Shown piece by piece: positions 1-5,837 of a stretch of DNA of 6,420 nucleotides. The stretch is from JBBSGC01 sp038254525 (GTDB lineage: Bacteria > Actinomycetota > Actinomycetes > Propionibacteriales > Nocardioidaceae), in the NCBI GenBank assembly GCA_038254525.1, contig JBBSGC010000108.1, positions 1 through 6,420 on the forward strand. The letters run 5' to 3'. A model generated the notes under the pieces. That model made no database searches, was not told the DNA's origin, and saw only the letters and a list, made by a program, of their open reading frames with translations. The stretch's first letter is position 1. Each line of letters begins with the position of its first letter. A program made the translations under genes and the position numbers.

Positions 1-1
1 C

Positions 2-274
2 GGTCCACACAAGCGCGTCGACCTCGAGGCACCGGCGCTCGAGACCGACGCCACGCTGAAGCAGGCCCACCAGGAGGTCGCCGAGGCGATCGAGTCTGCC
101 CGCAAAGCCGAGCCTTCGGCGCCGCGGCGGCCCACCGGCCTCCTCGGCGACGGCTTGCCCGGCGGCGAGGCGGCTGGCGGCAACGCGGCTACCGCCGGGC
201 CGGCGGCGCAGCCGCCAACAGCGCAGCCATCAACAGCGCAGCCACCGGCAGGCGGGAGGCCGCAGCAGCAGTGA
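2..274 (+). CDS. C-terminal fragment of an unidentified protein with an Ala/Pro/Gln-rich tail
   Basis: An open frame enters from the left edge and ends at the TGA at 272-274; no ATG or GTG occurs in this frame inside the window, so the start lies upstream. About 90 residues are visible. The first 40 include a charged, probably helical stretch (TLKQAHQEVAEAIESARKAE). The rest is low-complexity and rich in Gly, Ala, Pro and Gln, with three near-repeats of AQPPT/AQPST/AQPPA, and it ends in QQQ. I do not recognise the family. The tail is probably disordered. It overlaps the permease start by 4 nt (GTGA), which implies co-transcription and translational coupling. That the frame is genuinely coding rests on the absence of stops, the fit with the GTGA junction and the high-GC codon pattern. 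The function is unknown. Confidence 0.6.
   Translation, partial: GPHKRVDLEAPALETDATLKQAHQEVAEAIESARKAEPSAPRRPTGLLGDGLPGGEAAGGNAATAGPAAQPPTAQPSTAQPPAGGRPQQQ
206..250 (+). repeat. Three tandem 15-bp units in the tail of the first gene
   Basis: Units at 206-220, 221-235 and 236-250 all begin GCGCAGCC and differ at a few later positions; the third is the most diverged. Since 15 is a multiple of 3 the frame is kept, and the units encode AQPPT, AQPST and AQPPA. This is a small coding repeat in a presumably disordered tail, of the kind that can change copy number by slippage. Confidence 0.7.
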
Positions 275-1026
275 GCCTGCTGCAGGCGGTGGTCGTCTTC
301 ACCGCCGGCCTGGCAGCCGGTGCCATCAACGCCATGGTGGGATCCGGCACGTTGATCACCTTCCCCACGCTGCTCGCGGTCGGGCTCCCGCCGGTGACCG
401 CCAACGTGTCGAACACGATCGGACTGGTGCCAGGGTCGCTCTCCGGTGTCATCGGCTACCGACGAGAGCTTGTCGGACAACGGCGTCGCCTGCTCACCCT
501 CGGCTCGGCCTCGCTGGTCGGCGGGTCGGTCGGCGCGGCTCTGCTGATGACGCTGCCGCCGGACGTGTTCCGGGCCGTCGTGCCGGTGCTGATCGGCGTT
601 GGCGTGCTGCTCGTGCTGCTGCAGCCGATGCTCGCTCGACGGCTGCGCGAGCGCCGCGCACCCGATGCGCCGGCGCACGGCTCAGCGCCCGTGTGGGCGC
701 TGGTGCTGCTGACCGGCGTTTACGGCGGTTACTTCGGCGCCGCCCAGGGTGTGCTCCTGCTTGCGATCATGGGAGTCGCGCTGCACGACGGCATGCAACG
801 GCTCAACGCGGTCAAGAACGTCCTGGCCATGCTGGTCAACGGGGTGGCTGCCGCCGTGTTCATCGTCGTCGCCGACGTCTCGTGGCCCGCGGTCGGTCTG
901 GTGGCTGGCGGTAGCGTCATCGGCGCCCAGGCCGGCGTAGCCATCGGGCGGCGGCTGCCGCCAGCGGCGTATCGGGCCGTGGTGGTGCTGGTCGGTGTCA
1001 TCGCGCTCGCACGCCTGCTCGGCTGA
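271..1026 (+). CDS. TauE/SafE family membrane permease (sulfite exporter/anion permease-like)
   Basis: The 251-residue product is an integral membrane protein of the TauE/SafE (former DUF81) family. Members are proposed to move sulfite, sulfonates or other small organic anions across the cytoplasmic membrane; the substrate cannot be read from this sequence. The N-terminal signature GAINAMVGSGTLITFPTLL (residues 17-35), followed by PVTANVSNTIGLVPG, is typical, and the second half carries the matching GVYGGYFGAAQG (149-160). Hydrophobic segments lie near residues 4-23, 28-40, 46-62, 74-95, 99-120, 140-168, 183-201, 205-226 and 233-250. A charged loop (RRLRERRAPDAP, 123-134) separates the halves. 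Length is normal for the family. The GTG start at 271 overlaps the upstream stop (GTGA) and is preceded by GGGAGG at 254-259, though the 11-nt spacing is long. No sulfur-metabolism gene is visible nearby. Confidence 0.88.
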   Translation: MSLLQAVVVFTAGLAAGAINAMVGSGTLITFPTLLAVGLPPVTANVSNTIGLVPGSLSGVIGYRRELVGQRRRLLTLGSASLVGGSVGAALLMTLPPDVFRAVVPVLIGVGVLLVLLQPMLARRLRERRAPDAPAHGSAPVWALVLLTGVYGGYFGAAQGVLLLAIMGVALHDGMQRLNAVKNVLAMLVNGVAAAVFIVVADVSWPAVGLVAGGSVIGAQAGVAIGRRLPPAAYRAVVVLVGVIALARLLG

Positions 1027-1027
1027 A

Positions 1028-1041
1028 GCCGTGCGTACGGC
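1028..1041. terminator. Short hairpin between convergent genes, possible terminator
   Basis: GCCGT-GCGT-ACGGC forms a 5-bp stem with a 4-nt loop in the 17-nt gap between the permease stop (1024-1026) and the tldE stop (1044-1046). Its position is right for a shared terminator of two converging transcripts. There is no T-tract on either strand and the stem is short, so the call rests mostly on location. Confidence 0.3.
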
Positions 1042-1043
1042 CC

Positions 1044-2456
1044 CTACTGGGCCTGGCTGACGCTGCTCATGTTGAAGTCCGGTACGCGCAGTGTCGGGGT
1101 GGCGGTGCGCGGGAAGTAGTCGCCCCACTCGCGCGAGAACGACGGCACCGAGCGGCTGGCCGCGCTGAACCGGTCGAGCAGGTCGATCGGACTCTCGTTG
1201 AACCGGAAGTTGTTGACCGCGCCGCTCACCTCGCCGTTCTCGACCAGGTAGACGCCGTCACGGGTCAGACCGGTGAGCAGCAGCGTCTGCGGGTCCACCT
1301 CGCGGATGTACCAGAGACAGGTGAGCAGCAGTCCCCGTTCGGTCGAGGCGACCAGGTCGTCCAGTGAGCCCTGCGCGCCTTCCACCTCCATGACCAGGTT
1401 GTCGATGAATGGCGTCACCGGCAGGTCGGTGAGCCGGGCGGAGTGCCGAGTCGAGCCGAGTGCGCTCAGCCGGCCCTGCTCGATCCAGTTGGTACGGCCC
1501 AGCGGCAGCCCGTTGTCGAAGACGCTGGAGTCGCTGGTGGAGGCGGCTGCGGTGACGAAGGGTGCGCACTCCAGTGCCGGGTACGCGGGGTCGGAGTAGA
1601 CAGTCACCGGTTGCCGGGACAGCGACTCACCGATGCGAGTGCCGCCTCCCGGGCGGCTGTAGACGGTCTGTCCCTCAGCGGCGTCGCGGGCCGAGGACGT
1701 CCAGTAGGCATAGATGAGCAGGTCGGCGACCGCGGTTGGCGGCAGCACTGTGTCGTAGCGACCCGCCGGTAGGGCGACGGTGCGCTCGGCCCAGCCGAGC
1801 CGGCGGGCCAGCTCGTCGTCGAGCGCCGCCGCGTCGACGTCGGAGAAGTCCCGGGTGGCCTGGCCCACCCACGCCGAGCGGGTCAGGTCCACCGACTTGC
1901 CCGTGATGCCGACGTGACCAGTGGGCTGGGCATGCCTCAGCCGGAGGCCGGTCGATGATCCGAGATAGGTGGTCACCACTGAGTGCTCGACGTAGCCGTA
2001 CAGCAGCCGCGAAGCCGACCGGGCGCGCCCGAACGCCTCGCCAAGCGCGGGCGCGAAGTCGTCGAAGACCGAGATCGAGGTCGGCTCCGGGAGGTCGTCG
2101 AACGCTTCGGCGGCACCGGGTGCCCGCCCCGGGCCGGCGGTGCCGGTGACCAGCGGAGCCGCGTCCTCGGCCGGACCGGCGGCGCGGGCGGCATCGTCGG
2201 CGGCCGACACAAGAGCCGCGACGTCGTCTGTGGTCGAGGCGCTGCGGGAGACCGCGGCGGTGGCCGTCCCTCGTCCGCCGTCAACCACCGAGATCACCGT
2301 GACGTCGCAGCCGTGCATCAGCCCGTTGGTAGTGAGCGTGTTGTTGGCCCACCGTAGGTTCGCACTGGTCGAAGCTCTAGCGAGCACGACGCAGTCGTCG
2401 GACGTGGACGCCTCGAGGGCCCGCTCGACCAGCTCCTGAGGGGCGATGCTGGTCAT
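1044..2456 (-). CDS. tldE: TldE/PmbA family protease subunit (non-metal-binding partner of TldD)
   Basis: The 470-residue product belongs to the TldD/PmbA (peptidase U62) family. TldE is the partner that supports the catalytic TldD subunit; in E. coli the pair trims the microcin B17 leader and degrades the antitoxin CcdA. This copy lacks the HExxxH motif, as expected for TldE, and keeps the family's C-terminal region: FIDNLVMEVEG (350-360), GLTRDGVYLVENGEVSGAVN (396-415) and RFNESPIDLLDRF (418-430). An Ala/Gly/Pro-rich stretch at about 90-120 separates the N-terminal domain from the rest. The ATG at 2454-2456 was chosen because it overlaps the tldD stop (ATGA), has GGAGG 7 nt upstream (2464-2468), and gives the usual family length. 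The open frame continues 96 codons upstream, but that part is antisense-frame tldD sequence. Cytoplasmic; the substrate here is unknown. Confidence 0.92.
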   Translation of the reverse strand: MTSIAPQELVERALEASTSDDCVVLARASTSANLRWANNTLTTNGLMHGCDVTVISVVDGGRGTATAAVSRSASTTDDVAALVSAADDAARAAGPAEDAAPLVTGTAGPGRAPGAAEAFDDLPEPTSISVFDDFAPALGEAFGRARSASRLLYGYVEHSVVTTYLGSSTGLRLRHAQPTGHVGITGKSVDLTRSAWVGQATRDFSDVDAAALDDELARRLGWAERTVALPAGRYDTVLPPTAVADLLIYAYWTSSARDAAEGQTVYSRPGGGTRIGESLSRQPVTVYSDPAYPALECAPFVTAAASTSDSSVFDNGLPLGRTNWIEQGRLSALGSTRHSARLTDLPVTPFIDNLVMEVEGAQGSLDDLVASTERGLLLTCLWYIREVDPQTLLLTGLTRDGVYLVENGEVSGAVNNFRFNESPIDLLDRFSAASRSVPSFSREWGDYFPRTATPTLRVPDFNMSSVSQAQ

Positions 2457-3958
2457 CGGCCGGCCTCCGCCTGGGTGTTGAGGATGCGTACGCCGCGAAA
2501 CAGCGCCGAGGGACAGCCATGGCTGACCGGTGCGACCTGCCCCGGTTGCGCCTTGCCGCAGTTGAAGGCACCGCCCAGCACCCACGTGGATGGTCCACCC
2601 ACGGCCGCCATCGATCCCCAGAAGTCGGTGGTGGTCGCCTGGTATGCGACATCGCGGACCTGACCGGCCAGGCGGCCGTTCTCGATCCGGAAGAACCGTT
2701 GACCGGTGAACTGGAAGTTGAACCGCTGCATGTCGATCGACCACGAGCGGTCACCGACGATGTAGAGCCCATTGGCCACCTGACTGATCAGGCCCGCGGT
2801 GTCCGGGCCGTCGGCGGCCGGCTGCAGCGACACGTTGGCCATCCGCTGGATCGGGATGTGGCCCGGGGAGTCGGCGAACGCACAGCCGTTGGAGCGGCCG
2901 AGATCCTGCATCCTGGCCATCCGGCGGTCCAGCTGGTAGCCGACGAGCAGGCCGTCCCGGACGATGTCCCAGGACTGGGTCTGCACTCCCTCGTCGTCGT
3001 ATCCGATGGTGGCCAGGCCGTGCTCGACGGTACGGTCACCGGTGACGTGCATGATCGGCGAGCCGTACTGCAGCGTTCCCAGCTTGTCCCACGTCGCAAA
3101 GCTGGTGCCTGCGTAGTTCGCCTCGTAGCCGAGCGCTCGGTCCAGCTCGGTGGCGTGCCCGATGGACTCGTGGATGGTCAGCCACAGGTTCGAGGGGTCG
3201 ATGACGAGGTCGTAGAGGCCGGCGTCGACCGACTTCGCGGCCAGCTTCTCACCCAGCAGGTCCGGGATGCCCTCAATCTCCGCAGCCCAGTCGTACCCGT
3301 CGGTTAGGTACTCCCAGCCGCGGCCGACCGGCGGGGCGATCGTGCGCATCGAGTCGAAGCGGTCGGTTGCCGGGTCGGTCCCGTGTGCCTCCAGCCACGG
3401 GTGCAGGCGCACGCGCTGCTGGGTGGTCACTGTGCCGGCGAGGTCGGCGTAGAACTTGTTCTCCACCAGCTGTTCGACGGTGGCGGAGACGTGCGCCACC
3501 GGATCGGCGGTGAGGAGCCGGCGGCTCCAGTCACCGAGCAGCTCGACCTTGTCGGCGACCTGGACGCTCAGTGGGTCGACGGCGTATGCGGACACCCAGG
3601 TGACGTCGGCATGAACCGGCTCGTCGGCGAGCTCGATCCGCTCGGAGCTGATCGCCGCTGACACCTGTGCGACTCGGATCGCCTCCTCGGTCGTCCGCAC
3701 GGCTGCCTCGGCCGAGAGCTCTACCGTGGCGGCGAAGCCCCACGTCCCGTTGACGACGACGCGTACGGCGAAGCCGAGGTCTTCGCCTTCATGCGCCCCT
3801 TCGAGGGTCCCGTCACGCAGGCGCAGGGTTTGGCTGCGCAGTCTTTCGAGCCTGAAGTCGGCATGGTCGACACCGAAGTCGCGGGCCCGCTGTAGGGCAG
3901 CGTCAGCCAAGCGCCGTAGGGGCAGCGCGGTGAAGGAGGCAGCCACGTCGTCGGACAT
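2453..3958 (-). CDS. tldD: TldD family metalloprotease (catalytic subunit)
   Basis: The 501-residue product is the catalytic subunit of a TldD/TldE-type zinc protease, which threads unfolded peptides into a closed chamber. The HExxxH motif is visible as HESIGH at residues 263-268. The downstream Cys that completes metal binding in the family is C467 in FNCGKAQPGQ. The flanking HATELDRALGYEANYAGTSF and the C-terminal DFWGSMAAVGG and LGGAFNCGK stretches are family-typical. Length is slightly above the E. coli protein. The ATG at 3956-3958 has no Shine-Dalgarno sequence but sits 7 nt after a TAGGCT element, which suits leaderless translation common in actinobacteria. It overlaps tldE by 4 nt, so the two subunits are probably made together. 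In other systems TldD/TldE mature ribosomal peptides or clear toxin-antitoxin proteins; I found no candidate precursor peptide beside it. Confidence 0.95.
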   Translation of the reverse strand: MSDDVAASFTALPLRRLADAALQRARDFGVDHADFRLERLRSQTLRLRDGTLEGAHEGEDLGFAVRVVVNGTWGFAATVELSAEAAVRTTEEAIRVAQVSAAISSERIELADEPVHADVTWVSAYAVDPLSVQVADKVELLGDWSRRLLTADPVAHVSATVEQLVENKFYADLAGTVTTQQRVRLHPWLEAHGTDPATDRFDSMRTIAPPVGRGWEYLTDGYDWAAEIEGIPDLLGEKLAAKSVDAGLYDLVIDPSNLWLTIHESIGHATELDRALGYEANYAGTSFATWDKLGTLQYGSPIMHVTGDRTVEHGLATIGYDDEGVQTQSWDIVRDGLLVGYQLDRRMARMQDLGRSNGCAFADSPGHIPIQRMANVSLQPAADGPDTAGLISQVANGLYIVGDRSWSIDMQRFNFQFTGQRFFRIENGRLAGQVRDVAYQATTTDFWGSMAAVGGPSTWVLGGAFNCGKAQPGQVAPVSHGCPSALFRGVRILNTQAEAGR

Positions 3959-3965
3959 GGGCGCG

Positions 3966-3996
3966 AGCCTAGTGGGCCTGCACTGGTGGCTGTCGC
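3966..3996 (-). promoter_or_regulatory. Candidate leaderless promoter of tldD-tldE
   Basis: On the - strand a TAGGCT hexamer (3966-3971) fits the actinobacterial TAnnnT -10 pattern and ends 7 nt before the tldD ATG, so transcription would start at or next to the A of ATG. GCGACA (3991-3996), 19 nt further upstream, is a partial match to TTGACA. The start codon has no ribosome-binding sequence, in line with a leaderless mRNA. The call is based on spacing and motif only. Confidence 0.42.
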
Positions 3997-4023
3997 GGCA
4001 GGCCGGTCTTCCGCGCGGAGGGA

Positions 4024-4066
4024 TAGGTGCGGGCCAGCCTGGTGCTAGGTGCGGGCCAGCCTGGTG
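4024..4066. repeat. 21-bp tandem direct repeat across the DUF5999 stop codon
   Basis: Positions 4024-4044 and 4046-4066 are identical 21-mers starting TAGGTGCGGG, separated by one base (period 22). The right copy encodes the last codons of the DUF5999 gene (TRLART and most of its stop codon, 4045-4047); the left copy lies just past the stop. The period is not a multiple of three, so the duplicated piece is not a continuation of the frame. It looks like a recent local duplication in the 86-nt gap before tldD. Confidence 0.85.
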
Positions 4067-4329
4067 AACATCTCGGGGTGCACATCGGTGGGCCGGTGCG
4101 GAGCGATGATGCTGCAGTCGGGCAACAGCTCACCGGTGTCGTCGAAAAGCACGATGCCGTTGCACAGCAGGCTCCAGCCCTGCTCGGGGTGGGCAACCAG
4201 GACGTGGGCCGCCTCGCGGTCGGGACCGTCGGCGGCCGGGCACAGTGGCGAGTGCGTGCACGTGGGCACCGCGACAGAGCGGCCCGCGGCGTCGCGGGCG
4301 GAGAGGTCATCCACACCTTCAGTGTGCAT
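4045..4329 (-). CDS. DUF5999 family small protein
   Basis: A 94-residue protein of unknown function. The core CTHSPLCPAADGPDREAAH (24-42), HPEQGWSLLCNGIVLFDDTGELLPD (47-71) and IIAPHRP (74-80) match the DUF5999 family I know from Streptomyces and relatives. C24, H26 and C30, with C56 and C72, could bind metal, but this is only a suggestion. The ATG at 4327-4329 is preferred because GGAGG lies 5 nt upstream (4335-4339). An ATG at 4353 would add 8 residues but lacks such a site. A GTG at 4269 would give a 74-residue form closer to my memory of the short Streptomyces proteins, again without a ribosome site. The gene stands 64 nt after rskA and 86 nt before tldD, all on one strand, so it may be co-transcribed with sigK-rskA. 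The protein is soluble by appearance, with no signal peptide or membrane segment. Confidence 0.82.
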   Translation of the reverse strand: MHTEGVDDLSARDAAGRSVAVPTCTHSPLCPAADGPDREAAHVLVAHPEQGWSLLCNGIVLFDDTGELLPDCSIIAPHRPTDVHPEMFTRLART

Positions 4330-4393
4330 GGTTGCCTCCGTAACCGGGGACATTTCGGGTTTCAGTGTGGAGATCAGTCATCGGGAGCCAACC

Positions 4394-5119
4394 CTACGAC
4401 TTGGTCAGGTCGACGGTCGCAAGCGGCCTCGTCGTGGGCTTGGTGGAGCCACCGACGGGCTCGACCGTGACCGCCAAAGCGGTCGCGGACTGCAGGTCGG
4501 GGAGGAGTTGCAACGCCGGCTGGCCGAGCTGTTGTCGGTCTATGACACCCGCCGACATCGGACGCCCGCTGGCGCCGATCTGCCACAGCTGGTAGGTGGA
4601 GCTTTCCCCCGGGTCCGGCAGGTCGGCCATCACCACTACGGCGGAGTCGAGAGCGGGGGATGAGACCACCCGCATCCGTCCACCACCTTGCAGGTGAACG
4701 GTGCTGTCCTGCGCGTCGCGGGCGCCGAGCACCTGCGAGACGCTGGACTGTGCCTGGACCACCGAGTTGACCCGGTCCTGCTCGACGGCGAACGCCCCGA
4801 GGCTGGCCACGACCGCCAACACGGCAGCGGCCGCAGCCAGCAGGGGCAGCTGGCGACGCCAGCGCGACTGGGTCACCGCGACGACTCTCGGCCGCTCCTG
4901 CGGCGTGCGGCGCACCGCCTCCATCAGGCGGATGCGCACGCCGGGCGCTGGCGGGACCGCGGCCGCACTGCCGAGGCGGGCAGCAGTCGCCCGCAGGCTC
5001 TGCAGCTCCTCGCGACAGCTGGCGCAGCTGTCGAGGTGGTCCTCGAAGCTGAGCTCCTCAGGCGGCGTCAGCGCATCCAGGGCGTAGGCGCCCACCAGGG
5101 TGTGCAGGTGATCGATCAT
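4394..5119 (-). CDS. rskA: RskA-type membrane anti-sigma factor with Hx3Cx2C zinc-finger motif
   Basis: A 241-residue anti-sigma factor that should hold the adjacent SigK-like sigma factor inactive at the membrane. Residues 1-60 form the cytoplasmic anti-sigma domain: HTLVGAYALDALTPPEE is typical of RskA/RslA proteins, and HLDSCASC gives H28, C32, C35 (Hx3Cx2C). A basic stretch (QSRWRRQ, 84-90) precedes one membrane helix at about 91-112. The remaining ~130 residues form the extracytoplasmic RskA domain, with STYQLWQIGASGRPMSAGVI (174-193) as its recognisable core. In the family, release occurs by stepwise proteolysis, a mechanism inferred here. The ATG at 5117-5119 overlaps the sigma stop (ATGA), and AGGGG lies 7 nt upstream (5127-5131). 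Unlike M. tuberculosis RskA, which as I recall lacks the full cysteine motif, this one keeps it. Confidence 0.92.
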   Translation of the reverse strand: MIDHLHTLVGAYALDALTPPEELSFEDHLDSCASCREELQSLRATAARLGSAAAVPPAPGVRIRLMEAVRRTPQERPRVVAVTQSRWRRQLPLLAAAAAVLAVVASLGAFAVEQDRVNSVVQAQSSVSQVLGARDAQDSTVHLQGGGRMRVVSSPALDSAVVVMADLPDPGESSTYQLWQIGASGRPMSAGVIDRQQLGQPALQLLPDLQSATALAVTVEPVGGSTKPTTRPLATVDLTKS

Positions 5120-5706
5120 TTGGTCACCCCTAAGCAGTCGCGGAGCCGGATCAGCCCGTCGCGCATGCGTGTCTTGATCGTCGGCAACCCGGCATTGAGC
5201 AGGGTTGCCACTTCCGGATACGTGTAGCCGCCGTAGTAGGCCATGGAGACGGCCTCGCGCTGCAGCTCGGTCAGCGAGCCGAGGCAGCGCCGGACCTGCT
5301 CGTGCTCGAGCCGGGTCGTCACCTCCTCAGAGACAACGTCGACGTCGGCCCCCCCGGTCCAGTCGTAGCGGTTCTCCCGGTCGGTGCTGGACTGGGCGCG
5401 GCGCACCGCGTCCACCGCACGCCGGTGGGCCAACGTCAGCACCCAGGTGCGGGCCGAGCCGCGGGAGGGGTCGAAACGGTGTGCGGTCTGCCACACCTGC
5501 AAGAAGACCTCCTGCGTGACCTCTTCAGCGCGAGCGGGGTCGCGGACCACGCGCCGGGCGAGGCCGTGTACGGCCGCGGACAAGGCGTCGTAGGTGCTCC
5601 CGAAGGCGGCCTCGTCGCCGCGGGCGGTGGCCTGCAGCAAGTCGTCGAGGGAGGGTGCGTCGCCGGCGGCTGCCCGATGCCGGCGCAACGGGATCGGTTC
5701 CACCAT
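5116..5706 (-). CDS. sigK: ECF sigma factor, SigK type
   Basis: A 196-residue ECF sigma factor that would direct RNA polymerase to a small regulon when released from the RskA-like partner. Region 2 spans about 22-105 (DEAAFGSTYDAL; RAEEVTQEVFLQVWQ; FDPSRGSARTWVLTLAHRRAVD). Region 4 spans about 135-192 (LTELQREAVSMAYYGGYTYP, then LPTIKTRMRDGLIRLRDCLG, a helix-turn-helix). The YYGGYTY wording and the terminal RDCLGV point to SigK rather than other ECF groups. Cysteines 141 and 191 lie 50 residues apart, as do the two reported to form a redox-sensitive disulfide in M. tuberculosis SigK. The ATG at 5704-5706 was chosen for AAGGGAG 7 nt upstream (5714-5720) and normal length; the frame is open for 56 more codons upstream but overlaps the promoter region. 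Leu192 is a TTA codon (5131-5133), rare in such DNA. Confidence 0.93.
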   Translation of the reverse strand: MVEPIPLRRHRAAAGDAPSLDDLLQATARGDEAAFGSTYDALSAAVHGLARRVVRDPARAEEVTQEVFLQVWQTAHRFDPSRGSARTWVLTLAHRRAVDAVRRAQSSTDRENRYDWTGGADVDVVSEEVTTRLEHEQVRRCLGSLTELQREAVSMAYYGGYTYPEVATLLNAGLPTIKTRMRDGLIRLRDCLGVTK

Positions 5707-5760
5707 GCTTCGGCTCCCTTCTGGTGCCGCCAGGCCCGTACGCAGATTCCCTCGCGGTGG

Positions 5761-5787
5761 ATTCGCAGCGGAGGTGATCGCGGATGG
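5761..5787 (-). promoter_or_regulatory. Candidate SigK-dependent promoter upstream of sigK
   Basis: On the - strand CCATCC (5782-5787) is followed after 15 nt by GCGAAT (5761-5766). This closely resembles the mycobacterial SigK consensus as I remember it (CCATCC about 16-17 nt from CCGAAT); the spacer is 1-2 nt shorter. It lies 54 nt upstream of the sigK ATG, leaving a leader of roughly 45 nt with a good ribosome-binding site. If used, it would make sigK-rskA positively autoregulated. Confidence 0.5.
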
Positions 5788-5801
5788 GCCGCAGTGCGGC
5801 C
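5787..5801. terminator. GC-rich hairpin after sbcC, possible terminator
   Basis: GGCCGC-AGT-GCGGCC is a perfect 6-bp inverted repeat with a 3-nt loop, 36 nt past the sbcC stop and at the upstream edge of the proposed sigK promoter (sharing base 5787). It may end the sbcC transcript before sigK. There is no T-tract, and it could equally be an operator-like palindrome. Confidence 0.35.
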
Positions 5802-5837
5802 GACTATCACTCGGCGTTCGCTTTTCTTGCCCCCGGG

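Noticed and set aside
2592..2597. GGATGG (CCATCC on the - strand) inside tldD as another SigK -35 element
   Set aside because: No CGAAT-like -10 follows at suitable spacing and it is internal to a coding sequence.
2457..2744. 96-codon upstream extension of tldE from an earlier ATG
   Set aside because: It lies entirely inside tldD in another frame, reads as shadow sequence (Arg/Pro/Gly-rich), and the ATGA overlap with a GGAGG site at 2464-2468 explains the real start.
2519..3307. 262-codon open frame on the + strand
   Set aside because: It is antisense to tldD, whose protein is clearly recognisable; the translation has no family features and follows the codon bias of the opposite strand.
3959..4044. 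Search for a small precursor peptide or antitoxin gene beside tldD-tldE
   Set aside because: The 86-nt gap holds only the tandem repeat and promoter-like motifs, and no short frame with a start and ribosome site was seen, so no RiPP cassette is claimed.
4330..4393. Promoter for the DUF5999 gene in the 64-nt gap after rskA
   Set aside because: TTGGCT-like and CCGAAA-like pieces exist, but no pair with sensible spacing for a housekeeping or SigK promoter.
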